A stretch of DNA of 64,000 bases. Origin: Acidaminococcus sp. Its GTDB lineage: Bacteria; Bacillota; Negativicutes; Acidaminococcales; Acidaminococcaceae. A model generated the notes under the pieces. It did no database searches. It was not told where the DNA came from and saw only the letters and a program-made list of their open reading frames with translations. The stretch is from assembly GCA_022482815.1 (NCBI GenBank), contig JAKVOM010000001.1, positions 2,748,946 to 2,812,945 on the forward strand. The letters run 5' to 3'. Shown in pieces: positions 1 through 9,215 of the stretch. The position numbers were made by a program, and so were the translations under genes. Every line of letters begins with the position of its first letter. Position 1 is the first letter of the stretch.

Positions 1-156
1 AGCCAGAGACGTCCATCTGTGAAGCTAAAACGAGGAAAGTCAAAAAATAAAAAGACACTTTTGGCTTTTGTCCTGAGTCAAAAGACCTGTTTTTATAAAA
101 TTAATGACAACGTTGTTTCGGCAATTCTACTGCCTACATGACAAACCACGACCAGT

Positions 157-200
157 AAAAAAAGCAGAGTGAAACGAATTTGAGTCGCTTCACTCTGCTT
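157..200 (-). terminator. intrinsic terminator of the secreted hydrolase gene
   Basis: A 16-bp near-perfect stem (arms 162-177 and 185-200, loop ATTTGAG) is followed on the minus strand by seven T. It closes the hydrolase gene that ends at 284. The sequence closely resembles the terminator at 39619-39662. Upstream of it, bases 1-156 hold no gene that I can see, only a fragment (about 42-71) resembling the start of the dispersed element described at 14896. Confidence 0.85.
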
Positions 201-283
201 CTATATTTCTTTAGTTAAGGTAAAAATATTCCCTTATTTAAAACATTTTAATTCATGAGAATCCATTGCCGAATTTCCATGTT

Positions 284-1222
284 CTATTTTACTTCACCAG
301 ACAGTACATCCTGTTTTTCCAAAAAAGCTACAATTTCATTCATAGCCTCATGAAAGCTGCTTCGCTCCGGGAACGTATGGCCCGTGCCATGAATGATATG
401 AAGCTTTCCCTGAGGATAAACTGCCGCTGCCCTTTCGGAATATCCCACCGGAACTGTCTGATCCTTGTCACCATGAATCAGAAGCACCGGCTTGTTGAAC
501 TTACCCATATCCTCGTAGAAATCGAAATTCCACATATCGACAGCATATTTTTTACCTAAGGTAATCCAATCCTGATAATTCACGATATCGTCCACATCAT
601 CCAGGGAAGCATAAAGCTTATGCAGTTCATCCGTGATGACGAAAGCCGGATAAAGTAAAATCATTGCCTGCAATTTGTCAGTGTGCCGGCTGGCCACAAT
701 GGAGGCTACCGCGCCTCCCTGGCTTTCTCCTAATAAAATGATATGGTCCTTATCGACAAAATCCCAGTTTTCGGCAGTCTTCAGCACGGATTCCAGATCA
801 GCGACCTCCGTCATCACGGACATTTCTGTGGTCTTTCCTTCGCTGCGGCTTTGAGCGCCGCCCCCGCGATAATCGAAAATATAGACGGCGGCACCCCGTG
901 ATGCAAGCTCCTTGGCATAATCCACACCTACTTCATGACTGGCACCAAGCCCATGAGAAAAAATAATGAGCGGCATTTTTCCACTGCACGTTGGACGATA
1001 AAGCTGTCCATAAATATATTTTCCGTCATTAAAGGCAGGTTGTTCCGTAACCGTATAGGCGTGCCGACGGGCTAGTATTTTGCCGGCAGTCTGTGAAGCA
1101 GTCTCCGATACCGTCATTGCTGCTTCCTTCGCAAAGGCAGCGGGTATATTCGGAGAATCTGCCATCAGAACGGCAGCCGACAAAAGCACTACCATAATCC
1201 GCAATGATTTCTTATTATCCAT
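284..1222 (-). CDS. secreted alpha/beta hydrolase (serine esterase/peptidase-like)
   Basis: A 312-residue alpha/beta hydrolase. Residues 1-31 look like a signal peptide (basic start, hydrophobic core, AFA-K cleavage region), so it probably acts outside the cytoplasmic membrane. The catalytic triad is visible: nucleophile Ser167 in GESQGG, acid Asp252 or Asp254 in HGDKD, and His282 in GTGHTF; the HG at 90-91 fits the oxyanion hole. The family includes carboxylesterases, acyl-peptide hydrolases and lipases; the substrate cannot be told. I start at 1222 because GGAGG sits six bases before that ATG; a longer reading from 1264 has no such site. It is the last gene before the window edge region and has its own terminator. 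Confidence 0.85.
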   Translation of the reverse strand: MDNKKSLRIMVVLLSAAVLMADSPNIPAAFAKEAAMTVSETASQTAGKILARRHAYTVTEQPAFNDGKYIYGQLYRPTCSGKMPLIIFSHGLGASHEVGVDYAKELASRGAAVYIFDYRGGGAQSRSEGKTTEMSVMTEVADLESVLKTAENWDFVDKDHIILLGESQGGAVASIVASRHTDKLQAMILLYPAFVITDELHKLYASLDDVDDIVNYQDWITLGKKYAVDMWNFDFYEDMGKFNKPVLLIHGDKDQTVPVGYSERAAAVYPQGKLHIIHGTGHTFPERSSFHEAMNEIVAFLEKQDVLSGEVK

Positions 1223-1330
1223 GGTTTCCTCCGAGAACCCTTGAAAGAGAGTTCCATAAATCATTTTTCACTTATGTATCCTGAATTCAAAAACCTCTTT
1301 TAATGTTTCCACAGGCGGGCGGCGATTTTC

Positions 1331-1651
1331 TCACCCATGAGGAATCACTGTCATATACAAAAGGACATCCAGGGCAATCGCAGCTATGACGCAGAGAATC
1401 ACAGGAACTTTCTTCCATGCAAGAATGGCAGCAATCAGACCGCCGAAGACGCCGATCTCCCTGTGTGCCGTGTCGACACTCAGGATGCCCGGAAAGATCA
1501 AGGCTGCCATCGCTGTACAAGGAATCATCGTGAGAAACTTTTCCACCTTTTTAGGCAGTACGATTTTTTCCATAATAAGGGACGGGAGCACCTGGGGTAC
1601 ATAGGTCACGAGGGCCATGCCCAGAATCATAATCATCAGGGACGTATTCAT
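1331..1651 (-). CDS. azlD: AzlD-type branched-chain amino acid transport protein
   Basis: A 106-residue, very hydrophobic protein with about four membrane helices, the usual size for AzlD, the small partner of AzlC in branched-chain amino acid (and analogue) export. The start codon overlaps the azlC stop in an ATGA (1648-1651), the normal azlCD arrangement. The azlC partner upstream is broken by a stop and two frameshifts, so this AzlD has probably lost its partner here; an intact azlCD pair lies at 13846-14891 and could supply one. The azlD frame itself is undamaged, suggesting that the azlC damage is recent, or that the protein still works with the other AzlC. Confidence 0.85.
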   Translation of the reverse strand: MNTSLMIMILGMALVTYVPQVLPSLIMEKIVLPKKVEKFLTMIPCTAMAALIFPGILSVDTAHREIGVFGGLIAAILAWKKVPVILCVIAAIALDVLLYMTVIPHG

Positions 1652-2410
1652 GATTCCACCCCGCTTCCTGCCAAGTCGGGCATGAAATAAACGCCTGCGA
1701 AGGCCCCTAAAATCATCGATGTAATGACTGCCCAGCTGCCGGGCATCACACCTGTCCCATTCCCCAGTTGAGAAGGGCTGTCAGCAAAACCAGCAAAGAC
1801 AGGCGGCGATTTCCTTTGGCGTGAGGAATGAGGAGCGCAATAAAAGCTGCATAAAAAAAGCAATACCAAAGCTATCAATGACAATGGGCGGAAGAAAATC
1901 AGTCAGGAAGCAGCCGCCTACCGTACTGAGGACAAAAAAGAAATACATGGACGTATTGGCCCCCAGAAGGAAAGGATAGCTCCGTTCCTACGACAGGGAA
2001 AAGACTGCAAACGATTCGTCGCAAAGAGCAAAAGAGCCCAGAAGCTTATCTCCCAGACTTGCCCCTTCAATGCGCCTCCAGACAGAGGCACTCATGACAA
2101 AGTGCCGCAAGTTCAGGAAAAAAGTTCCCAGGATAATAGCTGCCACGGGAGCCCCTGCCGTCATCATGCCGATGGTCATGAGTTCCGAAGCTCCGGCCAT
2201 GACAAGAACGGAAAGAAGAATTCCCTCAAGTTTACTCATTCCTGCCTGCATGGCGAGAAGACCGATGGAAAGGCCGTCAGGAATGCAGCCCAGTCCCGGC
2301 GGCACAGCCGCTTGGGCGCCGTCCCAGAAGTTTTTCGTAAAGAATGCCCTGGCCAACAAAACTCCCTTCCCTCTCTCGTCTCCCATAGGCGCAAAATTTA
2401 TTCTCACCAT
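1648..2410 (-). pseudogene. azlC: azlC, disrupted by a stop codon and two frameshifts
   Basis: The first 140 or so codons read as a normal AzlC N-terminal half (PDGLSIGLLAMQAG, LNLRHFVMSAS, ALCDESFA). An in-frame TAG lies at 1988-1990. Beyond it the same frame continues with recognisable AzlC sequence (YPFLLGANTSMYFFFVL) until a run of seven T on the minus strand (1853-1859), where one missing T shifts the frame; the next frame reads IALLIPHAKGNRRLSLLVLL up to about 1750, where two extra bases shift it again into the final segment (PGSWAVITSMILGAFAGVYF) that overlaps azlD. Three separate lesions make sequencing error unlikely as the only cause. The start is uncertain: no good ribosome binding site is seen between 2386 and 2500. 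Confidence 0.85.
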
Positions 2411-2578
2411 TGTAGCAAAAAAATCGTCGAGGTGCTTTAGCAAAAGTATAAAATCTGATTCTATATATAATAAAAAGGGCGTCTGTACCTGCTTTTTCAA
2501 AAAATAGCAGACTCAGCCGTCCTTGGCAATGCGATATTGTTTTTTTCTGCTGTGAGACACAATTGCAGTATAAAAATC

Positions 2579-3127
2579 TTAGAAACTCGGTGGTGATATA
2601 GCAAAGATAATCTTGGCAGCCTTTTCAGAATGGTTGGCCCATTTATGGAGACTCTGTGGAGCGATTCGAATGGAATCCCCTGTTTCAAGGACATAATGAT
2701 TCTCATCCACATAAACTTCAATAGGACCGTCCAGCACATAAGCAACTTCCTCGCCTATATGGCTGACCATTCTGGCTGATTCAGCGCCTTCATGAAGCTC
2801 CATGATACAAAATTCTATATTGCCCATCGACCCCGGTGTAAGCAGGGAATATACGGTATCCTGCTCTTCCGGTTTTCCCATTGTTCTCCGCTTATCCTTA
2901 CGAACAACGATCTCTGTCTCTTCCTCTTCTTTAAAAAACAAATATAACGGAACATTCAGTGTTTCAGAAATATCCTTTAAGGTTTTGATAGAGGGATTCG
3001 CCAGTCCGCGTTCAATCTGGCTTAACATGGAGGCCGTAACTCCGGATGCCTGAGCTAATTCACGAATGGACATGCCTTTCTCAGCTCTAAAGGTCTGGAG
3101 TTTTTTGCCTATATTGATTTCTGCCAT
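2579..3127 (-). CDS. XRE-cupin transcriptional regulator
   Basis: A 182-residue regulator with an N-terminal XRE/Cro-type helix-turn-helix (about residues 8-62, with the SMLSQIERGLANPSIKTL signature) and a C-terminal cupin domain (about 105-180, HIGEEVAYVLDG and ETGDSIRIAPQSLHKW). Regulators of this architecture commonly sense amino acids or small metabolites through the cupin. The start at 3127 is chosen because GGAGGAGG lies four to five bases upstream; the longer reading from 3148 has no site. It lies downstream of the D-serine ammonia-lyase operon in the same direction and upstream of the broken azlC, so either could be its target. A GTGTTAAA-type palindrome at the operon promoter (7381-7428) is a possible operator. 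Confidence 0.88.
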   Translation of the reverse strand: MAEINIGKKLQTFRAEKGMSIRELAQASGVTASMLSQIERGLANPSIKTLKDISETLNVPLYLFFKEEEETEIVVRKDKRRTMGKPEEQDTVYSLLTPGSMGNIEFCIMELHEGAESARMVSHIGEEVAYVLDGPIEVYVDENHYVLETGDSIRIAPQSLHKWANHSEKAAKIIFAISPPSF

Positions 3128-3202
3128 AATTCCTCCTCCAGCTGACAATAATCTTCTTCCCCATTGTAAGCTTCAAGCACAAAAAACTAAAAAGCTTACT
3201 CC

Positions 3203-3235
3203 AATCGGGAGAGGGCAGTATACCCCCTCCCGATT
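3203..3235 (-). terminator. hairpin after the dsdA operon
   Basis: A 13-bp G+C-rich stem (AATCGGGAG outer part, loop CAGTATA) lies just downstream of dsdA. On the minus strand T-rich sequence follows after about 15 bases, so termination may be partial and the XRE-cupin gene could receive some read-through. An 8-bp repeat pair GTAAGCTT/AAGCTTAC lies at about 3167-3198, between this hairpin and the regulator gene. Confidence 0.6.
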
Positions 3236-3295
3236 CACTATTCCGGGGATTCGACTTAATTAATCATATCAGAAGAATTATCGCAACGCAAACTT

Positions 3296-4654
3296 TTACT
3301 TTTCTGCTTCCAGGGATTTTCCCTTTTCGTAGTACTGCTTCATGATTCTTTCAGGAACCATACCGCCGCCTGTTGCCCAGACGATGTGAGTCGATTGACT
3401 CATCACTTCCGTTAAATGCTCCTTCTGCAGATACTGCCTGCCGGATGCCGTTCCGAATATACGGCTGGGACCTGCCATGCCGGCGAGGGCGCTCGGTTCC
3501 AGGGCAATATGTTCGGAATCGAATAATTTTGCAAGCATCTGATACATGTGCTCATCCGTCAGCGTGTAGATTCCGGAAAGGAATGGCGTCATGAGTCTTC
3601 CGACAAAGCTGGAAGGTCTTCCCACTGCCAGGCCGTCTGCCGCAGTCTTATTGTCGATACCAAAATCCTGAACCGAAACTTTATCATGCAAGCCGGTCAT
3701 CATTCCCAGCAGCATGCATGCAGAATGCACAGGTTCTGCGAAGAAGCAGTGTACATTGTCACCAAATACCTGTTTCAGGCCAAAGGCTACTCCTCCGGGT
3801 CCTCCACCTACACCACAAGGCAGGTAGACAAATAACGGATGGTTTGAATCGACGGGAATCCCAGCCTTTTTCAGTTGCTTTTCAACACGCAGTGCCGCTA
3901 CTGTATAGCCCAAAAACAGTGTTCTGGATTTTTCATCATCGACAAAATGGCACTTGGGGTCAGCTTCAGCTTCTTTCCTTCCCTGGGCAACAGCAACGCT
4001 GTAGTCCTTATCATACTCCTTCACCAATACGCCTTTCTCACGGAGCATATCCTTCTTCCACTGTCTGGCGTCGGCCGACATATGGACAGTTACCTTAAAA
4101 CCCAATGTTGCGCTGATGATTCCAATAGAAAGTCCCAGGTTGCCGGTAGATCCTACAGCAATGCTGTATTCCGAGAAAAGTTTTTTAAACTTTGGTTCCA
4201 GGAGAACGGAATAATCATCAGTCAAGTGCAGCATTCCGCTTTTCAGTGCCACATCCTCGGCGAACTTCAGTACCTCATAAATGCCGCCCCTGGCTTTGAT
4301 AGAACCGGAGATAGGAAGATGACTGTCACACTTCAGCAGAAGATTTCCCTTGATTTCCGTACCGTACATGGCATCAAGTTCTTTCTTCATTTTTTCAATC
4401 GGACGAAGCGGACTTTCAATGATGCCTCCCGTGGCTTTCGTCTCCGGAAACGCTGCCTGAAAGTAAGGTGCAAACCGTGCCAGACGTGCTTCCGCATCCC
4501 GGATGTCTGCCATGGAAAGTTCTGCTTCGGGAATTGCTTCAGCCGCGGGCTTTTTTCCGGCATTGAGCCAGAATACTTCTTCCAGTTTGCACATCTTATC
4601 AATCAGTGGATATTTCCTGACCCACTCTGCATAATCATGTCCCAAGATTTTCAT
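3296..4654 (-). CDS. dsdA: D-serine ammonia-lyase (DsdA family)
   Basis: PLP enzyme converting D-serine to pyruvate and ammonia (some homologues also act on D-threonine). Of 452 residues, close to the usual DsdA length. The PLP lysine is Lys120 in SGSIKARGG; the cofactor-binding loop [11 protein letters not shown] and the glycine-rich phosphate cradle GVGGGPGG are present, and the ATGGGMVP region is intact at the C terminus. Start at 4654: AGGGGG lies eight bases upstream, whereas the longer GTG reading from 4684 would overlap the preceding gene. It is the last gene of a four-gene operon (M20 amidohydrolase, DUF3100 protein, small membrane protein, dsdA), which suggests that the operon imports and breaks down a compound that yields D-serine or a related hydroxy-amino acid. 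The final product pyruvate feeds the PFOR enzymes. Confidence 0.9.
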   Translation of the reverse strand: MKILGHDYAEWVRKYPLIDKMCKLEEVFWLNAGKKPAAEAIPEAELSMADIRDAEARLARFAPYFQAAFPETKATGGIIESPLRPIEKMKKELDAMYGTEIKGNLLLKCDSHLPISGSIKARGGIYEVLKFAEDVALKSGMLHLTDDYSVLLEPKFKKLFSEYSIAVGSTGNLGLSIGIISATLGFKVTVHMSADARQWKKDMLREKGVLVKEYDKDYSVAVAQGRKEAEADPKCHFVDDEKSRTLFLGYTVAALRVEKQLKKAGIPVDSNHPLFVYLPCGVGGGPGGVAFGLKQVFGDNVHCFFAEPVHSACMLLGMMTGLHDKVSVQDFGIDNKTAADGLAVGRPSSFVGRLMTPFLSGIYTLTDEHMYQMLAKLFDSEHIALEPSALAGMAGPSRIFGTASGRQYLQKEHLTEVMSQSTHIVWATGGGMVPERIMKQYYEKGKSLEAEK

Positions 4655-4673
4655 TGATTTCAATCCCCCTGTA

Positions 4674-5162
4674 TCAGATGACACCGGTCAGTGAAAGAAC
4701 AGCCTGACCAATAATAACCGAGCCGAAAAATGTTCCAAAGAAAGTAATCAGTGATACCACAACTATAGATATACCCTGTTGGCGGAAAGTATTCAAGTCT
4801 TTCCCTACAGAAATTCCCGTATAGGCCATAAGCACGGTGATCAAGCTCATCAGTTCAACTTTTTCAATATGAGCTATACAGAACTCAGAGAACGGGAATA
4901 GTCCCGGAATGGAAATCAGGATTGCCGCCAATGAGATGTATACGATATCCGGAAAATTTTTCGGCAGAATCATACTAATTATGTTCTCCACCAAGGTCGC
5001 AAGCAGCACACATGCTGCCAATATAAGAAGCCCTGGAAGAGCCTCAAGAGGGCTCACTGCCGCACCGGATTTGCCGGTCAGGATATAATTCGCCACGGAA
5101 GCGATGCACAAAGAAACCAATAATACTTTAATGCGCTGAACCCATTCCTGAACTGTCATCAT
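4674..5162 (-). CDS. small membrane protein paired with the DUF3100 protein
   Basis: A 162-residue protein with about five hydrophobic segments (around 12-30, 40-60, 72-92, 108-122 and 132-158). I do not recognise a named family with certainty. It sits 47 bases downstream of the DUF3100 gene and 19 bases upstream of dsdA. The combined length of this protein and its neighbour (about 430 residues) would suit a single transporter divided over two genes, but that is inference. A strong GGAGG lies upstream of the start. Most likely role: second subunit of a permease for the substrate of the M20/DsdA pathway. Confidence 0.7.
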   Translation of the reverse strand: MMTVQEWVQRIKVLLVSLCIASVANYILTGKSGAAVSPLEALPGLLILAACVLLATLVENIISMILPKNFPDIVYISLAAILISIPGLFPFSEFCIAHIEKVELMSLITVLMAYTGISVGKDLNTFRQQGISIVVVSLITFFGTFFGSVIIGQAVLSLTGVI

Positions 5163-5209
5163 TCTACCTCCTTAACTGTTACCTGCTCCACTGCAGTCTT
5201 TTCAGTTAC

Positions 5210-6013
5210 CTATTTAACAGGAACCCCATTTTTATAATGAGGATTGTGCTTTGTCATGGCCGCGTAAACAAAATTACACATCGGCAGAGTAATCAGAAGA
5301 TACTTGTAAAAACTATCTACGGAACTTAGCACGTTACTAGACGTAGCAAATGCGGTAATTTCATTTGCGTAATCAGGATAATATTCAATAACCGAAGCAA
5401 TTCCGGCCATCATCATCGAAGTAGATCCACTTCCGCAGGCCATAGCCAGTGCATAGGGATGAAACACATGCAGTGATGACAAGAGGGATGTGATAATACC
5501 GACAAAGAGCGTTCCGAGGATTGTACCGGTCACGTACCCACCCATGACGCCAAGGCCTTCGTCAGAATCCAGGCCATACTTGCTGCCGATGATTGCAATA
5601 CCTTCTTCTCTGGAAATAGAGAAACTGCATCCAACCGCGGCGCGCCCCATATGGAACACTGCAATAGCAATGGGAAGGGCCAGGATAACTGTCATGATAC
5701 TGCCAAATTCCTGCAAAATCATGGCAATACCTGCCTGACGGACGATGTCGAGGTTAGGGCCGATTCCCGTGCCGCACTTAGCTACAACCAGTGTGGCACA
5801 GATTGGTCCGTACGGAGAAGCCTTTTCCATGATTTCTTTAGGAATCACCTTGAGGCCTCCCAGTATCGTTCCGAAAATCAGCGCATAGAGCATGGGAAAG
5901 ATTGCAAATGCTGCAATACCGAAATCAAATTTTACCGTTCCTATCATCTCTGCCACTACCGTCAAGGCAAAGGCAAGTAAATGAATCTTCACGTCCATCA
6001 AATTCTTCTTCAT
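5210..6013 (-). CDS. DUF3100 family membrane protein, probable permease
   Basis: A 267-residue protein with about seven hydrophobic helices, matching the DUF3100 family (conserved GPICATLVVAKCGTGIGPN and the MACGSGSTSMMMAG region). The biochemical activity of the family is not established; its position between an amidohydrolase and an amino acid lyase here suggests substrate uptake. The GxGxS-type motifs in two helices are reminiscent of organic-anion carriers. Start at 6013: GAGG lies eight bases upstream and the ATG overlaps the end of the M20 gene by a few bases of spacing only; a TTG at 6031 is less likely. Tight spacing implies one transcript from 7337 down to 3296. Confidence 0.8.
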   Translation of the reverse strand: MKKNLMDVKIHLLAFALTVVAEMIGTVKFDFGIAAFAIFPMLYALIFGTILGGLKVIPKEIMEKASPYGPICATLVVAKCGTGIGPNLDIVRQAGIAMILQEFGSIMTVILALPIAIAVFHMGRAAVGCSFSISREEGIAIIGSKYGLDSDEGLGVMGGYVTGTILGTLFVGIITSLLSSLHVFHPYALAMACGSGSTSMMMAGIASVIEYYPDYANEITAFATSSNVLSSVDSFYKYLLITLPMCNFVYAAMTKHNPHYKNGVPVK

Positions 6014-6023
6014 GGCTTTTTCC

Positions 6024-7337
6024 TCACTCAAGCTTACCCCAGGTATTCAGGTACTCTTCTTTCGTCATAGCCGGTTTATAGTCTTTGATTACTGCAAGGC
6101 CCGTTTCGGCTCCTTCGGCCAGCATATCGATGGCTGAGCAGATCAGCACCTTTGCCGTCGTCAGATACGCCGTTTCCTTATCAATGATTTCATAGTTCTC
6201 ACTGTGCATATCTCCCTTGGAAGCAGCGATGTAAGCATGTACGGTCGGGAGAAGCTGGGAAATATTGCCGGCATCGGTAGAGCCGCCGTCCCATTCGGAA
6301 ATACATTCCGTATGCTCATCTCCGAAGAAATGTTTCAGGTTGTTGTAAACAACCTCATCAAGAGGCTGGTAATGGCGAACAGGAAGATATCCTGGAAGTT
6401 CGGTAATCTTGCATTCAGCACCGACTGCATAAGCTCCTGCCTGCAGTGCGCGGTTAACCTTCTTGCTCGCATCGATAATGGCATCCATGCTGGCACCTCT
6501 TACATACGTTTCAAGACGTACATCAGCCGGGACAACGTTTACCAAATCACCGCCCTTGGTGATAATCGGATGTACACGGATATGATCTTCATCGCGGAAA
6601 GTTTCACGCTGTGCGTGAATAGCGGCCAAGCCGAGTTCTGCTGCGTTGAGAGCGTTGATTCCCTTGTAAGGTGCAACACCTGCATGAGCCGCCTTCCCGA
6701 TATAGCGAATCAGTTTACCCACAAAACCGATGGTGCGGTTTCCTGCCATTGCCTTGATGGGCTGATCACCCTGAGAGAAAATGTGCTGCATAATCATAGC
6801 ATCCACATCATCCATGACTCCCAATTTGATGAATTCTTGTTTGCCGCTCAGGAAGGAAATCTTCCCCTGATTTTTCAGATTGTTACGGTATTCAAGTTCA
6901 ACAAACTCTTCACCCGGGACTGCCATCAATGCGATATCTCCATAGAGATCATCCATCAGATGGGCATCATGGATTGCATAGGCGGCCCCGGCGAGACCTG
7001 CCATCATGCAGTGATGTCCGCACGCATGAGCAGCACCGGTATGGCAGTCTGCATGGGGATGTCCGGGAACGAGCACGGCGTCCAGTTCTCCCATGATTGC
7101 AAGCTTCATACGGCTTTCCTTGCCCTTTTGATTGGCAATTACACCGGTCAGTGCCACATGATCTTGATGTTCAAATCCGATTTCATCCAGCAATTTCTGG
7201 AACTTTCTTGAAGTCTTCTCTTCGCGATATCCCAGCTCCGGCTCAGCAAAAATTGATTCTGCAAAGGCATAAATTTTATCTCTGTTCCGGTCAATCGCTT
7301 CACAAGCCTCTTTCTTTAACTGCTCTTTTGTACGCAT
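6024..7337 (-). CDS. M20 family amidohydrolase/peptidase (AbgB-like)
   Basis: A 437-residue M20D-type metallohydrolase. Visible features are the dimetal site residues around ACGHHCMMAGLAGAA (near residue 105), the catalytic VPGEEFVE Glu pair (near 141), the dimerisation-domain signature GKAAHAGVAPYKGINALNAAE, and the late SKGDMHSENYE region. The family hydrolyses amide bonds of N-acyl amino acids, p-aminobenzoyl-glutamate or dipeptides. No signal peptide, so it is cytoplasmic. It is the first gene of the dsdA operon, behind a good promoter (7406-7434) with an operator-like palindrome, and has a perfect AGGAGG site. Inference: it releases an amino acid, perhaps D-serine or a similar compound, from an imported acyl or peptide conjugate, which DsdA then deaminates. 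Confidence 0.88.
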   Translation of the reverse strand: MRTKEQLKKEACEAIDRNRDKIYAFAESIFAEPELGYREEKTSRKFQKLLDEIGFEHQDHVALTGVIANQKGKESRMKLAIMGELDAVLVPGHPHADCHTGAAHACGHHCMMAGLAGAAYAIHDAHLMDDLYGDIALMAVPGEEFVELEYRNNLKNQGKISFLSGKQEFIKLGVMDDVDAMIMQHIFSQGDQPIKAMAGNRTIGFVGKLIRYIGKAAHAGVAPYKGINALNAAELGLAAIHAQRETFRDEDHIRVHPIITKGGDLVNVVPADVRLETYVRGASMDAIIDASKKVNRALQAGAYAVGAECKITELPGYLPVRHYQPLDEVVYNNLKHFFGDEHTECISEWDGGSTDAGNISQLLPTVHAYIAASKGDMHSENYEIIDKETAYLTTAKVLICSAIDMLAEGAETGLAVIKDYKPAMTKEEYLNTWGKLE

Positions 7338-7380
7338 TTTTTCTCCTCCTTTAAAGTCATTCTGTTAACTAATATTTTAC

Positions 7381-7434
7381 GGTGTTAAATATTTTTGTTA
7401 ATATATATTTAACACCGTTTAACACTTTTGTCAA
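7381..7434 (-). promoter_or_regulatory. promoter and operator-like repeats of the M20-dsdA operon
   Basis: On the minus strand TTGACA (7429-7434) is separated by exactly 17 bp from TAAATA (7406-7411). GTGTTAAAC and GGTGTTAAAT occur in tandem across the spacer and -10 box, and the inverted copy ATTTAACACC follows at about 7381-7390, giving a palindrome of about 35 bp. Such repeats covering a promoter are typical of an operator; the XRE-cupin regulator at 2579 is the obvious candidate. The rest of the gap up to 7713 holds the start region of the next gene and nothing else that I recognise. Confidence 0.75.
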
Positions 7435-7713
7435 GCAAAATTTAACGTTTTTTTGTATTTTTAAATATAATTAAATTCTGCTTCAAAATATCATCAAAAA
7501 GATCATTAAGGATGAGATGCGTACACCGGTAAAACAGGTAAGTTTTTCTACGACTGCACCTTCGTTATGGATTGTAGGGTGTTTAACTTCTCCATTATGG
7601 CAGGCATAAACGGTAACACTCTGAGACACGCAGCTCCTCCTTTCATTTTTTGTATTAAAACGGCAGCATCTGCTATACTTGAATTAAAAAAATCCTCAAG
7701 GGAGGTAAAAAAT

Positions 7714-8100
7714 ATGTCTGAAATCAAGGATCTCGTAAATCGGTATATAGCAGCTATTCATTCACAGGATAAACAGGAATTCCGCTCCCTTTGGAGCGGC
7801 TCTGACGCTGATACCATGATTTCTGTCGCCAAGGTATATTGCGGGACAGATTCCATCGTCTCCAATTTTCTGATTGGAGCTATCCAAAAAGCCTATAAAG
7901 AAATTACTCTTATAGCGGATGAAGAGCCGGAAATCCATCAGCTGACAGAAGATACGGCCATTGTAATCTTCCGCTATCACACGGAATGCATTAAAAGGCA
8001 GGACGATTCCGCCTATGGCATCAGTGGTATAGAAACACAAGTCGTAAAATGTATTGATGGACAATGGAAATTGTGCCACGTGCATTATTCGAAAAAATAA
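7714..8100 (+). CDS. SnoaL/NTF2-like protein
   Basis: A 128-residue protein with the look of the SnoaL/NTF2 fold: an N-terminal helix with VNRYIAAIHSQDKQEFRSLW, then alternating strands ending in GQWKLCHVHYSKK. Proteins of this kind carry a small hydrophobic pocket and have diverse binding or catalytic roles (isomerase, dehydratase, ligand binding), so no function can be assigned. Start at 7714: GGGAGG precedes it by nine bases and the homology-like region begins there; an upstream in-frame reading from 7567 has neither. It stands alone, convergent with the esterase gene and separated from it by a shared terminator. Confidence 0.75.
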   Translation: MSEIKDLVNRYIAAIHSQDKQEFRSLWSGSDADTMISVAKVYCGTDSIVSNFLIGAIQKAYKEITLIADEEPEIHQLTEDTAIVIFRYHTECIKRQDDSAYGISGIETQVVKCIDGQWKLCHVHYSKK

Positions 8101-8110
8101 AGACAAAATA

Positions 8111-8150
8111 AAAAGACAGATACCCGAAATTTTACGGATACCTGTCTTTT
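8111..8150. terminator. bidirectional intrinsic terminator
   Basis: A 16-bp stem with two mismatches (AAAAGACAG outer arm) around the loop AAATTTTA, with T-runs on both strands. It lies between two convergent genes and can serve both. Confidence 0.85.
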
Positions 8151-8185
8151 TTAGTTTTTAGGAAAAGCGTATTCTCGTTGTTTAA

Positions 8186-9193
8186 TCAGTCTTTCATATA
8201 TTTATCTGCAAAGGAACTCATTAACGTATATGTTTCCTTAGCTTCGGAAAGTTCCGGGAAGATAAACGGCCAATCGTGGGACATATCGTCGAAGAGATGC
8301 ATTTCCACCGTGCTGCCGGCCGCCTGGGCATGATTCGTGTAGAGTGCCATATCGTCTACAAAAAGTTCATTCTTTCCGCCGATAATCAGAGTAGGCGGCA
8401 GATTTTTAAGGTCAGCGTAAATCGGAGATACGTACGGATCTTTCAAATCAGCCGTACAGAAGTAATCCTCATTGTTATTGACAGCTTTCAGCATGGACGG
8501 ATTATTTTCTCCCAGGACCAGATCTTTCTTCACATTCGTATCGTGCGTCGGAAGATGACCGGCATCTTCCCAGGGAGAATAGAGAACCAGAAGGCCCGGC
8601 ATGGGCAGCTGATGGTCACGGGCGTATAAAGCGAGTACGGTTGTCAGGTTTCCGCCTGCCGAATCACCGGCAACAACAATCTTATCGGCCGGAACGCCGG
8701 AAGAAAGGATGGCCTTATAGGCTGCAACTGCTTCGTTCAGGATCTCAGGGTACAAGGCTTCCGGTGCAATGCGGTAATTTAAAAGATACGTATCGCCGTC
8801 ACCTAATGCATGGGACTGGGCAATGGCCCAATCGCGATAACCATTGGAAATTCCCTGCACGTAGCCGCCTCCATGGAGGAAAAACAGAACGCGGTCCGTT
8901 CCTTTCTTTTGTGGCATATACTTTTCGACCCGGACGTTTTTGAAGGTAGTCAGGTCTTCCGTCCAGCCTTTAGGAACGACATAGGCCTCTTCTGCCTTTT
9001 TTGTGCCTTTAAACATAGTCGCCGTCTTGTTTTCCATATACTTCATTTTATCTGCACGGGTCGTCATGGCGGCCGTTTCCGGATATTGATAAGGATTTAC
9101 ATAGGCGGCTTCTGCCATGCCAAGACCAGTGAAAAAAGTTCCTGCCATCAGTCCTACCACAAAAAGTTGGTATCCTTTTCTCTGTTTCATCAT
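8186..9193 (-). CDS. secreted alpha/beta hydrolase of the HSL esterase family
   Basis: A 335-residue esterase/lipase of the hormone-sensitive-lipase type. Residues 1-29 form a signal peptide (MMKQRKG, hydrophobic core, AEA-A). The HGGGY oxyanion motif is at 107-111, the nucleophile Ser178 in GDSAGG, a probable acid Glu276 in GGKNELF, and His306 in MSHDW. It should hydrolyse acyl or acetyl esters outside the membrane, for example decorations on dietary polysaccharides or peptides; the substrate is not known. Two ATG codons follow GGAGG, so the start is 9193 or 9190. It is transcribed away from the lipoprotein gene upstream, which has its own terminator. Confidence 0.88.
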   Translation of the reverse strand: MMKQRKGYQLFVVGLMAGTFFTGLGMAEAAYVNPYQYPETAAMTTRADKMKYMENKTATMFKGTKKAEEAYVVPKGWTEDLTTFKNVRVEKYMPQKKGTDRVLFFLHGGGYVQGISNGYRDWAIAQSHALGDGDTYLLNYRIAPEALYPEILNEAVAAYKAILSSGVPADKIVVAGDSAGGNLTTVLALYARDHQLPMPGLLVLYSPWEDAGHLPTHDTNVKKDLVLGENNPSMLKAVNNNEDYFCTADLKDPYVSPIYADLKNLPPTLIIGGKNELFVDDMALYTNHAQAAGSTVEMHLFDDMSHDWPFIFPELSEAKETYTLMSSFADKYMKD

Positions 9194-9215
9194 CTTTCCC
9201 TCCAGAATTTGCTAT

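Noticed and set aside
7567-7713. A longer start for the SnoaL-like gene
   Set aside because: The ribosome binding site GGGAGG and the conserved N terminus both point to 7714.
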